From assembly GCF_900112845.1 (NCBI RefSeq), contig NZ_FONG01000032.1, positions 1 through 64,000 of the forward strand: a DNA stretch of 64,000 nt. Reading direction: 5' to 3'. Source of the DNA: Actinacidiphila alni. GTDB taxonomy: Bacteria > Actinomycetota > Actinomycetes > Streptomycetales > Streptomycetaceae. Both the position numbers and the translations under genes were made by a program. How positions within the stretch are numbered: position 1 is the stretch's first letter; each line of letters opens with the position of its first letter. This document shows, piece by piece, positions 28,678 through 41,642 of this stretch. Below the pieces are notes generated by a model that was not told where the DNA came from, made no database searches, and saw only the letters and a list, made by a program, of their open reading frames with translations.

Positions 28678-29718
28678 ATGGAATCCGACACGACATGGGA
28701 CCTGCTGGAGGGACTCGACGAGCTGGACCACCGGATCGTGCACGCCCTCCAGATCGACGGACGGGCGCCGTTCCGCCGGATCGGCGAGGTGCTCGGCGTC
28801 TCGGACCAGACCGCGGCCCGCCGCTACGGCCGGCTCCGTTCGAGCGGAATGCTGCGCGTGGTGGGCCTGACCGACCCGCACCGGATCGGCGTGACGCCGT
28901 GGGTCGTACGCGTGCGCTGCACACCCGACGCGGCGGCCTCGGTCAGCTTGGCGCTGGCCCGGCGGACGGACACCCGCTGGGTCAGCCTCATCTCGGGCGG
29001 CACCGAGATCCTCTGCCTGGTGCAGACGGCGCTCGCGCAGCGCGACGACTCACTGCTGCTCCAGAAACTGCCGCGCACACCGCGGGTGGTGCAGGTGACC
29101 GCGCACGCCATGCTGCACATCTTCTTCGGCAAGGACCTGAGCCCGGCGACCAAGTCCGGATGGCTGAGCCCGCGGGAGGTTCGGGCGCTGACCGTGGCGG
29201 ACGAGCGGCCGCCGGCCGCGGAGAGCACGGAGGCGTACCCGCTGGCCGCCGAGGACCAGCCGCTGCTCGACGCGCTCGCGGTGGACGGCCGGACACCGGC
29301 CGCCGAACTGGCCGAGGTCACCGGCTGGTCGCAGACGACGGTACGGCGGCGGATGGCGGAGCTGCGGGCGGCCGGCGTCCTCTACTACGACCTCGACTTC
29401 GACCGGCGGGCGCTCCAGCCCGCGCTGCGGGCCGGGCTGTGGCTGGAGGTCGAGCCCGCCCGGCTCGCCGAGGTGGGGGCGGCGCTCGCCACGCACCAGG
29501 AGATCGCCTTCGCGGCGGCGACCACCGGCACCGCCAATGTCTACGCCTCCGTGAACTGCAAGGACGCCGGCGCGCTCTACCGCTATCTGACCGGGCCGGT
29601 CGCCGAGCTGCCCGGCATCAGGCGTACGGAGACCTCGCCGACGCACCGCACGATCAAGGGCGCCAGCCCGCTGCTCGCGCCCGGCATGACCCGGCTCGCG
29701 GAGGCGGACCGCACCTGA
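28678..29718 (+). CDS. Double Lrp/AsnC-family transcriptional regulator
   Basis: A 346-residue protein made of two tandem Lrp units. The first HTH is LDELDHRIVHALQIDGRAPFRRIGEVLGVSDQTAARRYGRL (residues 12-55), followed by a RAM-type sensing domain; the second HTH is QPLLDALAVDGRTPAAELAEVTGWSQTTVRRRMAEL (residues 195-235), followed by a second sensing domain. Standard Lrp proteins have one copy (150-170 residues). TAGCCT at 28666-28671 is a good -10 that predicts a leaderless transcript from ATG 28678. A 12-base repeat TGGAATCCGACA occurs both upstream (about 28649) and over the start (28679), a possible autoregulatory site. Confidence 0.87.
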   Translation: MESDTTWDLLEGLDELDHRIVHALQIDGRAPFRRIGEVLGVSDQTAARRYGRLRSSGMLRVVGLTDPHRIGVTPWVVRVRCTPDAAASVSLALARRTDTRWVSLISGGTEILCLVQTALAQRDDSLLLQKLPRTPRVVQVTAHAMLHIFFGKDLSPATKSGWLSPREVRALTVADERPPAAESTEAYPLAAEDQPLLDALAVDGRTPAAELAEVTGWSQTTVRRRMAELRAAGVLYYDLDFDRRALQPALRAGLWLEVEPARLAEVGAALATHQEIAFAAATTGTANVYASVNCKDAGALYRYLTGPVAELPGIRRTETSPTHRTIKGASPLLAPGMTRLAEADRT

Positions 29719-29729
29719 CCGGCCGCGGG

Positions 29730-32539
<2,810 letters not shown>

Positions 32540-32564
32540 CCGTCCGGGGCGGTTCCGGCCCGGG

Positions 32565-32912
32565 TCAGCCCGGGGTGACGGTGCCGCGGACCGTGCCGTC
32601 CGGGGCGGTCAGGATCAGCGGGGTGGCCGGGCCGCCCAGGTCCCGGACCACGGCCAGGTCGCGGTCCGCCGCGGCATCCGCGGTCGTCACCACGACGGCC
32701 GCTTCCAGGGACTTCGCGCCGCTCGCGACCGCCATCGCGACGGCGGTCTGGAGTGCGCTCAGGTCCAGCGACGCCAGCTTGACCGCTCCCGCTACGTAGG
32801 TTCGGCCCATCTCGTCCCGCACGGCCGCGCCCTCCGGCACCCCGTTGCGCGCCCGCGCCGACCTCGCCAACGTCACCAGTTTCAGGTCCTCAGGACCCAG
32901 CCCCTCGCTCAT
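32565..32912 (-). CDS. Degenerate cytidine-deaminase-like protein
   Basis: A 115-residue protein of the cytidine deaminase fold (LKLVTLARSARARNGVPEGAAVRDEMGRTYVAGAVKLASLDLSALQTAVAMAVASG). The zinc and catalytic motifs of true enzymes (C/H-A-E and P-C-x-x-C) are absent: the helix after DLSALQTA has no Cys-Ala-Glu, and no Cys pair is present at all. It is therefore probably not a deaminase. Genes of this kind lie beside era in many actinobacteria, so a conserved non-enzymatic role is likely. Confidence 0.75.
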   Translation of the reverse strand: MSEGLGPEDLKLVTLARSARARNGVPEGAAVRDEMGRTYVAGAVKLASLDLSALQTAVAMAVASGAKSLEAAVVVTTADAAADRDLAVVRDLGGPATPLILTAPDGTVRGTVTPG

Positions 32913-33056
32913 CCCCTCACCCTATCGGGGCCCGCCCCGCACCCCCGCGGAGGTGGGACGCCCGCTCCGGAGCAGGGGAGGTCACTCCCAGTCGCCGAAC
33001 ATGCGCGATGTGCGACACCGTCCTAGCCTGGGAAGCGAACGTCCTCCTCGGTAGAG

Positions 33057-33260
33057 GTGATCGCATTGCTGCTCCATATGCCCCTGGTCATCGCACTGGC
33101 GGCAGCGGCCCTGTTCCTGAAGCGGAAGGGCTCGCTGAAGACCACCCACGCCCTGGCCTGCGGAGCCCTCGGCTTCTATCTGGCCGATACGAGCCTGGCC
33201 ACGTCGATCCAGGCGGCCAGCACCAACCTGGTGTCGATGATCGGCACCTTCGGCACGTAG
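33057..33260 (+). CDS. Small membrane protein, unknown function
   Basis: A 67-residue protein with two hydrophobic segments (LLLHMPLVIALAAAALFLK and HALACGALGFYLAD) and a basic RKGSLKT loop between. A TTG at 33066 would give 64 residues and has GAGG 8 bases upstream; GTG 33057 is the alternative start given here. TAGCCT at 33024-33029 may be its -10. Short proteins of this shape are common in Streptomyces and unassigned. It is divergent from the deaminase-like gene. Confidence 0.6.
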   Translation: MIALLLHMPLVIALAAAALFLKRKGSLKTTHALACGALGFYLADTSLATSIQAASTNLVSMIGTFGT

Positions 33261-33297
33261 AGCGGGCCCGGGGCCGCCCGTGCGACCCGGCCGGAGG

Positions 33298-34233
33298 TCA
33301 GGACGCGCAGCCGTCCACGGGCCGCAGCGACTCGCGGCGCCGCTCGGGCGAGGCGAGCCAGGCCAGTTTGGCGGCGGTGCCGCTGTCCGGCTGCGGATTG
33401 TGCATGACGATGGTGAGGTCGGGCCGGGCGGGCAGCCGCAGCTGGGTGCTCTCGAAGAACAGGGAGCCGACCAGCGGGTGGGCGATCTCCTTCTCGACCT
33501 GCCCGCTGGGCTGGACGTCCCCGCGCGCCCACAGCCCGGCGAACTCCTCGCTGGCGGCGGCCAGTTCGTCGACGATCCGGCGGAATCCCTCGTCGTCGGG
33601 GAATTCGGAGGCGGCGGCACGGTATTGGGCGACGACGGTCGCTGCGAGGCTGTCGCGGGTGTCGGCGCGGCCCCGGTAGACGGGGTCGGTGAAGAAGGCG
33701 ACCAGGCAGTTGGAGTCGCGCTCGGTGAAGCCGAAGACCCGCCCGGCGGGCTCGTTGAAGGCGACGATGTTCCAGTACGCGTCCATGATGTGCGCGGGGA
33801 ACGGCGACCAGGACTCGATCAGCCGGTAGAGCCCTTCGCAGAAGTCGGTGTCGGGCGCGGCCTCGGGCAGCGGCGGATTGAGGCCGGCGAGCACGTACAG
33901 ATGCCGCCGTTCGGGGCCGCTGAGCCGCAGGACGCGGGCGACCGCGTCGAGCACCTGCGGCGAGACGGTGATGTCGCGGCCCTGCTCCAGCCACTGGTAC
34001 CAGGAGGCGCCGACGCCGGCGAGCACGGCGACCTCCTCGCGGCGCAGCCCCGGGGTACGGCGGCGGGCGCCGCCGTCGGGGAGGCCGGCCTGCGCGGGCG
34101 AGATACGGGCCCGGCGCGTCATCAGGAAGTCCCGCAGTTCCTGGCGCCGGTGCGTGCGCGCCGCGGAGGCCCCGGAAGCCGCGGACGCTGCGGAGACTGC
34201 GGACGCTGCGGATACGGTCACGGTCTGATCCAC
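33298..34233 (-). CDS. XRE-family regulator with MmyB-like domain
   Basis: A 311-residue paralogue of the regulator at 7863-8816. The HTH carries RRRTPGLRREEVAVLAGVGASWYQWLEQGRDITVSP; the MmyB-like domain carries MDAYWNIVAFNEPAGRVFGFTERDSNCL and QLRLPARPDLTIVMHNPQPDSGTAAKL. The N-terminus has an Ala/Ser repeat (SAASAVSAASAASG). GTG 34233 has GGGGGAG just upstream. It is divergent from the MFS gene at 34329 with an 8-bp palindrome between, repeating the layout of the 7.9-10.5 kb pair. Confidence 0.85.
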   Translation of the reverse strand: MDQTVTVSAASAVSAASAASGASAARTHRRQELRDFLMTRRARISPAQAGLPDGGARRRTPGLRREEVAVLAGVGASWYQWLEQGRDITVSPQVLDAVARVLRLSGPERRHLYVLAGLNPPLPEAAPDTDFCEGLYRLIESWSPFPAHIMDAYWNIVAFNEPAGRVFGFTERDSNCLVAFFTDPVYRGRADTRDSLAATVVAQYRAAASEFPDDEGFRRIVDELAAASEEFAGLWARGDVQPSGQVEKEIAHPLVGSLFFESTQLRLPARPDLTIVMHNPQPDSGTAAKLAWLASPERRRESLRPVDGCAS

Positions 34234-34259
34234 TCGCTCCCCCTCGGCCCGCGGGCCTG

Positions 34260-34280
34260 GCTGGTGGTCCGGCCACCAGC
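34260..34280. promoter_or_regulatory. Palindrome in the XRE/MFS spacer
   Basis: GCTGGTGG-TCCGG-CCACCAGC: perfect 8-bp arms. It lies 27 bases before the regulator start and 48 before the exporter start, where it could block both. Confidence 0.5.
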
Positions 34281-34328
34281 ATAAGCGGCGGCTCCCCACG
34301 GCCCCGGGAACGACCGGATGGTGGTCGT

Positions 34329-35777
34329 ATGGCAACCGACACCACTACGTCCCCCGCGGCGCAGGGCGCACCGGGCACGGCAGCGGCCGCGCCCGGCCCG
34401 GCGCCAGAACGCCTCGGCACCCGCGCCAAGCTGGTGCTCTTCGTGCTCTGCGCCGCCCAGTTCATGATCGCCCTCGACTTCTCCATCCTGAACGTGTCGC
34501 TGCCCGTCCTCGGCGCCGACCTCGGCATGAGCCGGGCCAACCTCCAGTGGGCGGTGACCGCGTTCGCGCTGCCGTCCGGCGGATTCCTGCTGCTCTTCGG
34601 CCGGATCGCGGATCTGTACGGCCGCCGCCGGCTGTTCCTGACCGGCCTCGCGGTGTTCACCGCCGCGTCGCTGCTGGCCACGCTCGCCTGGAATCCGGCG
34701 GCGTTCCTGGCCGCGCGCGCCGTGCAGGGACTGGGCGCGGCCGTGATCGTGCCGACCGGCATGTCCCTGCTGACCACGACCTTCCCCGAAGGCCCGCTGC
34801 GCGAGCGGGCGTTGGGCATCAGCGGCACCCTGCTGTCGCTGGGCTTCACCATCGGCGTGGTGATGGGCGGCACCCTCACCGACACCTTCGGCTGGCGTTC
34901 CACGATGGCGCTGCTGGCCGGCGCCGGCGTGCTCGTCCTGGCCGCCGCGCCCGCGCTGCTGACCGAGTCGCGGCACCCGAAGCGCCCGCGGATCGACGTA
35001 CCCGGGGCGGTGACCGTCACCGGCGGTCTGCTCGCGGTGATCTACGCGCTGTCCACGGCGGCGCAGCGCGGCTTCGGCGGCGCCGACGTGATCACGGCCC
35101 TGGTGCTGGGCGTCGCCCTGCTCGCGGCCTTCGTGGCGGTGGAGTCGCGGGCCGCAGAACCGATGGTGTCGCTGCCGATGCTGCGCCGCCGGTCGGTGGC
35201 CTGGGGCAATCTGGCCGGTCTCACCACCTTCTCGATGATGAGCACGGTGGTCTTCCTGCTCACCCTCTATCTCCAGGAGATCCGCGGCCTGTCGGCGTTC
35301 CGCACCGGACTGGTCTTCGGCGTCCAGGGCGTGGCCGCCGCGATCACCGGGATGACGGCGGCCCGGGTGATCGGCCGGATCGGCACCCGCGGCACCCTGC
35401 TGGCCGGGCTGCTGACCCAGGGCGCGCTGACCGCGGTGCTGCTCCTGCTGGGCTCCGGCCCCTCGGGTACGTGGCTGGCCCTGACCGGGGTCACCCTGGC
35501 GTGCGTCGGCCACCTGTGGGTGATCGTCTCGTACGGGATCACCGCGACGTCCGGACTGCCGGACCACGAACAGGGCCTGGCCACCGGGCTGGTGACGAGC
35601 AGTCAGCAGATCGGTCTGACGGTCGGCATCCCGCTGCTGTCGGCGCTCGCCTCCAGCCGCTCCGACCTGCTGTCCGGCATCCACCTGGCACTGGCGGTGG
35701 ACGTGGCCGTCCTGCTCGTGGTGGCGGTGCTGGTCGCGGTGGGCCTGGGGAAGGGCGCCCCGAAGGCGGGCGTCTGA
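34329..35777 (+). CDS. DHA2-family MFS exporter
   Basis: A 482-residue 14-helix exporter. Helix 1 is FMIALDFSILNVSLPVLGADL, motif A is FGRIADLYGRRRLFLTG, motif C lies in LGFTIGVVMGGTLTDTFG. The 33-residue N-terminal lead is Ala/Pro/Thr-rich. No strong ribosome binding site precedes ATG 34329. It is divergent from a MmyB-type XRE gene and convergent with the SnoaL gene, from which the terminator at 35785-35827 separates it. The substrate is unknown. Confidence 0.86.
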   Translation: MATDTTTSPAAQGAPGTAAAAPGPAPERLGTRAKLVLFVLCAAQFMIALDFSILNVSLPVLGADLGMSRANLQWAVTAFALPSGGFLLLFGRIADLYGRRRLFLTGLAVFTAASLLATLAWNPAAFLAARAVQGLGAAVIVPTGMSLLTTTFPEGPLRERALGISGTLLSLGFTIGVVMGGTLTDTFGWRSTMALLAGAGVLVLAAAPALLTESRHPKRPRIDVPGAVTVTGGLLAVIYALSTAAQRGFGGADVITALVLGVALLAAFVAVESRAAEPMVSLPMLRRRSVAWGNLAGLTTFSMMSTVVFLLTLYLQEIRGLSAFRTGLVFGVQGVAAAITGMTAARVIGRIGTRGTLLAGLLTQGALTAVLLLLGSGPSGTWLALTGVTLACVGHLWVIVSYGITATSGLPDHEQGLATGLVTSSQQIGLTVGIPLLSALASSRSDLLSGIHLALAVDVAVLLVVAVLVAVGLGKGAPKAGV

Positions 35778-35784
35778 TCCGTAC

Positions 35785-35827
35785 GGCGCGGGGCCGTACG
35801 CACCTGGCGTGCGTACGGCCCCGCGCC
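35785..35827. terminator. Bidirectional terminator, 19-bp perfect stem
   Basis: Arms 35785-35803 and 35809-35827 are perfectly complementary (GGCGCGGGGCCGTACGCAC) with a CTGGC loop, placed between the convergent MFS and SnoaL genes. Confidence 0.85.
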
Positions 35828-35834
35828 GCCGCGG

Positions 35835-36188
35835 TCAGCTCTCCGGGCGGTCCAGGACCCGCAGCCAGCGGCCGTCCGGCTGGCGGCGGGCGACCTGCAC
35901 CCGGCCGCCGGTGCCGTCCTTCGGGCGGGTCGAGGTCAGCGCCAGGTCGCCGCTGATCAGGGTGGGCAGCGGCTCCTCGACCTCGAAGACGGGCTTCGCG
36001 GAGAGCAGGCCGGTGTACAGCTCGCGCAGCTGCGCGGTGCCCCGCGAGGGGCGGTCGATCGGGAAGGCGACCACCGCGTCCGGCTCGAACAGCTCCAGGA
36101 TCCCTTCCAGGTCACCGGAGTTGACCCGCTCCACGAACAGCCGGGCGATGTCCTCCGGGTGGGTCGCGTACGCGCGGTTCTCGGTCAT
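35835..36188 (-). CDS. SnoaL-like / NTF2-fold protein
   Basis: A 117-residue small alpha+beta cone protein. HPEDIARLFVERVNSGDLEGILELFEPDAVVAFP is the typical start of the SnoaL-like (ketosteroid-isomerase) family, followed by RGTAQLRELYTGLLSAKPVFEVEE and a strand-rich end with VARRQPDGRWLRVLDRPE. Members are isomerases, cyclases or pure binding proteins, and the active residues vary, so no reaction can be given. ATG 36188 has GAGAGGAAG upstream. It is divergent from the LysR gene and is its obvious target. Confidence 0.8.
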   Translation of the reverse strand: MTENRAYATHPEDIARLFVERVNSGDLEGILELFEPDAVVAFPIDRPSRGTAQLRELYTGLLSAKPVFEVEEPLPTLISGDLALTSTRPKDGTGGRVQVARRQPDGRWLRVLDRPES

Positions 36189-36269
36189 GGTGCGGCTTCC
36201 TCTCGGGGTGGTGCCGGCTCTGCTTCGTCCTTGCGCTGTCCAGTCTCGGCCGCTTCCGTCCATAAGTCC

Positions 36270-36297
36270 AAGATCTGGATCTTCTGTGAGCTAGCAT
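36270..36297 (+). promoter_or_regulatory. LysR-type operator and promoter
   Basis: AAGATC-TG-GATCTT (36270-36283) is a perfect palindrome. TAGCAT (36292-36297) is a -10 that predicts a transcript starting at the ATG of the LysR gene (36306), that is leaderless. LysR proteins commonly bind upstream of their own promoter and of the divergent target. Confidence 0.55.
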
Positions 36298-36305
36298 TGC
36301 CGCTT

Positions 36306-37205
36306 ATGGAACTGCGGCAGCTCGAATACTTCGTGACTGTGGCCGAGGAGGCGGGCTTCACCCGGGCGGCGGCCCGGCTGCATGTCGCCCAGCCGGGGAT
36401 CAGCGCGCAGATCAAACAGCTCGAACGGGAGCTGGGGCAGGCGCTGTTCGACCGTTCCGGCCGCACCGTACGGCTCACCGGGGCCGGGCGGGCGGTGCTG
36501 CCGTACGCGCGGGCCGCGCTCGACGCCGTGGCCGGGGCGCGGCTGGCCGCCGACGAACTGACCGGGCTGGTCCGCGGACGGGTCGCGATCGGCACCGTCA
36601 CCTCGCTCGGCGGCGACATGGACGTACCGGGGCTGCTCGCCGGGTTCCGCGACGCCCACCCCGGGGTGGACATCACCCTCGCCGAAGACACCTCCGACCG
36701 GCTGCTGGCCGGGCTCGCCGACGGGCGCTACGACCTGGCCTTCGCCGGGCTGGCCGGGGAGGCGCCCGACGGGATCGGGACGCAGGTCCTCATCGACGAC
36801 GCGCTCGTCGCCGCCGTCGCGCCGTCCGATCCGCTCGCGCGGCGGCGCTCGATTCCCGTGCGGGAGCTTGCGGGGCGGCCGCTCATCGTGCTGCCCACCG
36901 GCACCGGGTTGCGGGGCGCGGCCGACGCCGCGTGCGCTGCCGCGGGCTTCCGGGCCAGGGTCGCCTTCGAGGCCGGCAACCCGGAAGTCCTCGCCGCCCT
37001 CGCCGAGCGGGGCCTCGGGGTCGCCCTCCTCCCGGCCGGGCTCGCCGCCGCCCGGCCCGGGCTCCGCTCCTTCGCCCTGACCTCGCCCTCCGTTCGCTCC
37101 CGCCTCGTCCTCGCCTGGCGTACCTCCGCTCCCTCAAGTCCCGCCGCCACCGCCTTCCTCACCCACGCCCGCACCTTCCTGGCCGCGCAGCGGCCCCGCC
37201 TCTAG
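36306..37205 (+). CDS. LysR-family transcriptional regulator
   Basis: A 299-residue regulator. HTH residues 1-60 read MELRQLEYFVTVAEEAGFTRAAARLHVAQPGISAQIKQLERELG; the periplasmic-binding-like effector domain follows (VDITLAEDTSDRLLAGLADGRYDLAFAG, then ERGLGVALLPAGLAA). It is divergent from the SnoaL gene. Effector unknown. The C-terminal 60 residues are unusually rich in Ala and Pro. Confidence 0.9.
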   Translation: MELRQLEYFVTVAEEAGFTRAAARLHVAQPGISAQIKQLERELGQALFDRSGRTVRLTGAGRAVLPYARAALDAVAGARLAADELTGLVRGRVAIGTVTSLGGDMDVPGLLAGFRDAHPGVDITLAEDTSDRLLAGLADGRYDLAFAGLAGEAPDGIGTQVLIDDALVAAVAPSDPLARRRSIPVRELAGRPLIVLPTGTGLRGAADAACAAAGFRARVAFEAGNPEVLAALAERGLGVALLPAGLAAARPGLRSFALTSPSVRSRLVLAWRTSAPSSPAATAFLTHARTFLAAQRPRL

Positions 37206-37219
37206 GGGCACGGCCCCTG

Positions 37220-37390
37220 TCCCCGCACCTCTGCGAAGGAGGGTGCCCCTCCAGGGGCGCGGGGAACTGCGCGACCAGCCCGCGCGGGGCTTCAGGCGAA
37301 AAACCGCCCCCAGCGGGGCAGACGCTGTTGTTTTCGCGACCACCGGCCCGGCAGCGGCTGAGCGCGCAGTTCCCCGCGCCCCTATAAACA
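37220..37390. repeat. Palindromic intergenic repeat, copy 1
   Basis: Perfect arms 37253-37273 and 37363-37383 (21 bases, starting AGGGGCGCGGGGAACTGCGC) enclose a core whose 39-base segment at 37291-37329 recurs exactly at 52965-53003. The flanks also match copy 2 (a CGCACCTCTGCG stretch before the left arm and CACCGCACTCCGCAGGAG after it). It fills the convergent gap between the LysR and CBS-domain genes, so it may also serve as a terminator. Confidence 0.75.
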
Positions 37391-37472
37391 TGACTCCCGC
37401 ACTCCGCAGGAGACCTCACGCACCCCACCCCCGGAGGGGCACCGCACTCCGCAGGAGAGGCCAAACAGCTGT

Positions 37473-38780
37473 TCAGGCGTCGTCGCCGTCCGCCGGGGCC
37501 TGGGGCAGGACCGGGTCGACCAGGACGGTGCCGATGCGGTTGCGCCGCCCGGCGGGTGTCTCCGCCGTGAGCCGCAGGGCCACGGCGGCGCGCTCGCCGG
37601 AGGCGTCCTCCGGGAGCGGCACGGTGGTGGTCGCCCCCGGAATGGGCACCCGCCCGAGGGACTTGGCGAGCAGACCGCCGACCGTCTCCACGTCGTCGTC
37701 GTCGAGCGCGACCCCGTAAAGATCGCCGAGGTCCCCGATGTCGAGCCGGGCGGTGACCCGGTAGGACCCGTCGCCGAGATCCTCCACGGGCGGCGTCTCG
37801 CGGTCGTACTCGTCGGTGATCTCGCCGACGATCTCCTCCAGGATGTCCTCGATGGTGACGATCCCGGCGGTGCCGCCGTACTCGTCGATCACCACGGCCA
37901 CGTGATTGCGCTCCTGCTGCATCTCGCGCAGCAGGTCCCCGGCGTTCTTGGTGTCGGGCACGAAGGACGCGGGCCTGATCAGGGTGGAGACCGGCTCGGA
38001 CTCCGCGTCCCGGTTGATGTGCACGCGGCGCGCCAGGTCCTTGAGGTAGACGAAGCCGACGACGTCGTCCTCGCTCTCGCCTGTCACCGGAATCCGGGAG
38101 AAGCCGCTGCGCAGTGCGAGCGTCATGGCCTGGCGGATCGTCTTGAAGCGTTCGATCATCACCAGTTCGGGCCGCGGCACCATCACCTCGCGCACGATGG
38201 TGTCGCCCAGTTCGAAGACCGAGTGCACCATGCGGCGCTCCTCGTCCTCGATCAGCGACTCGGACTCGGCGAGGTCGACCATGGCGCGCAGTTCGGCCTC
38301 GCTCGCGAACGGGCCGCGCTTGAAGCCCTTGCCGGGCGTGACCGCGTTGCCGAGCAGGATCAGCAGTCCCGGCACCGGACCCATCACCCGGGCCAGCGGC
38401 AGCAGCACGTACGAGGCGGCCGTCGCGGTGTTCATCGGGTGCTGGCGGCCGATGGTGCGCGGCGAGACGCCGACGGCCACGTACGACACCAGCACCATGA
38501 CGCCGATCGCGACGGCCAGCACCTGCCAGGTGCGGTCGAAGTTCCGGTCGCAGACGACCGTGATGAGGACGGCGGCGGCCGTCTCGCAGCCGACCCGCAG
38601 CAGCAGGGCGACATTGAGGTAGCGCGTCGGGTCGGAGGCGACGGCCAGCAGATTCGCGGCGCCCTTGCGGCCGGAGCGCAGCGCGTCCTCGGCCCGGAAC
38701 CGCGACACCCGGGCGATGGCGGTCTCGGCGCAGGCCGCGAGCCACGCGACCACGACCAGGACGACAGCGGAGACGATCAT
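37473..38780 (-). CDS. CBS-domain transporter-associated (hemolysin C/CorC-like) protein
   Basis: A 435-residue membrane protein. An N-terminal DUF21 (CNNM-type) membrane domain ([33 protein letters not shown]) is followed by two CBS domains ([36 protein letters not shown] and [42 protein letters not shown]) and a C-terminal CorC_HlyC domain ending GDDDA. Homologues are magnesium or cobalt efflux regulators rather than toxins. It follows ybeY after 19 bases in the phoH-ybeY-CBS operon. Confidence 0.9.
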   Translation of the reverse strand: MIVSAVVLVVVAWLAACAETAIARVSRFRAEDALRSGRKGAANLLAVASDPTRYLNVALLLRVGCETAAAVLITVVCDRNFDRTWQVLAVAIGVMVLVSYVAVGVSPRTIGRQHPMNTATAASYVLLPLARVMGPVPGLLILLGNAVTPGKGFKRGPFASEAELRAMVDLAESESLIEDEERRMVHSVFELGDTIVREVMVPRPELVMIERFKTIRQAMTLALRSGFSRIPVTGESEDDVVGFVYLKDLARRVHINRDAESEPVSTLIRPASFVPDTKNAGDLLREMQQERNHVAVVIDEYGGTAGIVTIEDILEEIVGEITDEYDRETPPVEDLGDGSYRVTARLDIGDLGDLYGVALDDDDVETVGGLLAKSLGRVPIPGATTTVPLPEDASGERAAVALRLTAETPAGRRNRIGTVLVDPVLPQAPADGDDA

Positions 38781-38799
38781 GCGAGGGTCCCCGTCGGCG

Positions 38800-39294
38800 T
38801 CAGTGGGTGGTGGGCGCGGGCGACTCGCCCTCGACCCCGCGGTCGGCGCGCCAGCCGTCCAGGATGGCCTTCTGGAGACCGAACATCTCGGCCTTCTCGT
38901 CGGCCTCCTCGTGGTCGTAGCCGAGCAGGTGGAGGACGCCGTGCACGGTGAGCAGTTGCAGCTCCTCGTCCATGGTGTGCTTGGTCGGCGCCTCCTCCGC
39001 CTGCTTCTTGGCCACCTCGGGGCAGAGCACGATGTCGCCGAGCAGCCCCTGCGCGGGTTCCTCGTCCTCCTTGCCGGGACGCAGTTCGTCCATCGGGAAG
39101 GACATGACATCGGTCGGCCCCGGCAGGTCCATCCACTGGATGTGCAGCTGCTCCATGGCATCGGCGTCCACCACGATCACCGAGAGCTCGGAGAGCGGGT
39201 GGATGCGCATGCGCTGCAGGGCGTAGCGGGCGGCGTCCAGGACCGCCTGCTCGTCGATCTCCCAGCCGGACTCGTTGTTGACGTCGATCGCCAT
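38800..39294 (-). CDS. ybeY: Endoribonuclease YbeY
   Basis: A 164-residue zinc endoribonuclease for 16S rRNA 3'-end maturation and ribosome quality control. The zinc site is [13 protein letters not shown] near residue 115-127, with [11 protein letters not shown] as the second signature. Length is usual for actinobacteria. It lies 13 bases after phoH and 19 before the CBS gene, a standard operon order. Confidence 0.95.
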   Translation of the reverse strand: MAIDVNNESGWEIDEQAVLDAARYALQRMRIHPLSELSVIVVDADAMEQLHIQWMDLPGPTDVMSFPMDELRPGKEDEEPAQGLLGDIVLCPEVAKKQAEEAPTKHTMDEELQLLTVHGVLHLLGYDHEEADEKAEMFGLQKAILDGWRADRGVEGESPAPTTH

Positions 39295-39307
39295 GATGGT
39301 GAGGTGG

Positions 39308-40351
<1,044 letters not shown>

Positions 40352-40486
40352 GGGCCGGCGCTAGGGCCTGCTCATCCCGCTTTCTGCTGATCGGCAGGCC
40401 CGGAGGGGCCTGGGGGTTCCAAGCGTACGACGCCGCGCCCCGCCCGCCGAGGGGATTTGGCGGCGTGCCCGTGCCACGACCGGGGC

Positions 40487-41605
40487 TCAGGCCGGGCGGA
40501 AGCCGATCGTGGGGACCGCGCGGCGGCGCGGCCAGGGGCGCGGGTCGGTGGGGAGCAGGGCGTCCAGGAAGGCGTAGCGGCCCACCGGGGAGGCCGGGTC
40601 CCCGGGCGCCCGCGCGTCCAGCGCCTTGGCCTGCTGCCACCAGGCGGCGATCTCCGCCCAGCCGGGCGCGGACAGCGAACCGCCGAATTCCTGCACCGAC
40701 AGGGCCGCGCACAGCGAGGCGAAGGCCAGCCGGTCGGCCAGCGGCCAGGCGGCGAGGGTGCCGGTGACGAAGCCGGCCACGAAGACGTCGCCGGCGCCTG
40801 TCGGGTCCAGCGCCTCCACGAGAAGCGCGGGCACCTCGGCGGTCTCGCCGCTCGCGGAGTCCACGGCGACCGCGCCCTCCGAGCCGAGCGTCACCACCGC
40901 CAGCGGCACCCGTTCTGCGAGGGTACGGGCGGCGCTGCGGGGGCTGTCGGTGCGGGTGTACCGCATCGCCTCCTCGGCGTTCGGCAGGAACGCGGCGCAG
41001 TGGCGCAGGCCGTCCAGGTCCGCCGGGTCCCAGCGGCCGGTCTCGTCCCAGCCGACGTCCGCGAACACCTTGGTGCCGGTCGCCGCCGCCGCGCCGATCC
41101 ACTCCTGGTCGCGTTCCTGGTCGCCGGCCCGGCCGTGGTGGCCCAGCGACGCCACCGCCGCCCGCGCGGGCGGCGGGCACGCCGGCACCGTCTCCTGCGC
41201 CGGGGGCGCCTCGTGCCCGTGGCTGACCATCGTGCGCTCGCCCTCGTACGCCATCGACACCGTCACCGGTGAGTGCCAGCCCGCGATGCGGCGGGACGGT
41301 TCCAGGTCGATGCCCTCGCCGGACGCGAGGCTGTCCCAGCAGTAGTCCCCGTAGACGTCGTCGCCGAAGGCCGCCGCCAGCGTCGTCCGCAGGCCGAGGC
41401 GGGCCAGGGCCGTCGCCATGTTCGCGATGCCGCCCGGGCTCGAGCCCATGCCCCGCGCCCACGACTCGGTGCCGCGCACCGGGGCGCTGTCCAGGCCCGT
41501 GAAGATGATGTCCAGGAACACCGTCCCGGTCAGGTACACGTCCGTCGCCGGGTCCCCCGGCGCACGGATCCCGCGGAGCGGGTCGAGCACGGGCAAGTCG
41601 TCCAT
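40487..41605 (-). CDS. PfkB-family carbohydrate kinase
   Basis: A 372-residue ribokinase/PfkB kinase. PfkB signature 1 appears as SSPGGIANMATALARLG (substrate region) and signature 2 as DPTGAGDVFVAGFVTGTLA, whose Asp is the catalytic base. It phosphorylates a sugar; the sugar is not decidable from sequence. It is divergent from a GH4 glycosidase and shares a highly palindromic 129-base promoter region with it, so joint control in sugar use is likely. The ATG at 41605 has no strong ribosome binding site; an upstream extension to 41707 is unlikely because it would run through the palindrome. Confidence 0.86.
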   Translation of the reverse strand: MDDLPVLDPLRGIRAPGDPATDVYLTGTVFLDIIFTGLDSAPVRGTESWARGMGSSPGGIANMATALARLGLRTTLAAAFGDDVYGDYCWDSLASGEGIDLEPSRRIAGWHSPVTVSMAYEGERTMVSHGHEAPPAQETVPACPPPARAAVASLGHHGRAGDQERDQEWIGAAAATGTKVFADVGWDETGRWDPADLDGLRHCAAFLPNAEEAMRYTRTDSPRSAARTLAERVPLAVVTLGSEGAVAVDSASGETAEVPALLVEALDPTGAGDVFVAGFVTGTLAAWPLADRLAFASLCAALSVQEFGGSLSAPGWAEIAAWWQQAKALDARAPGDPASPVGRYAFLDALLPTDPRPWPRRRAVPTIGFRPA

Positions 41606-41642
41606 GGCGTCACTGTGCCATGCTCTTTTTCTTTTGGACCGC

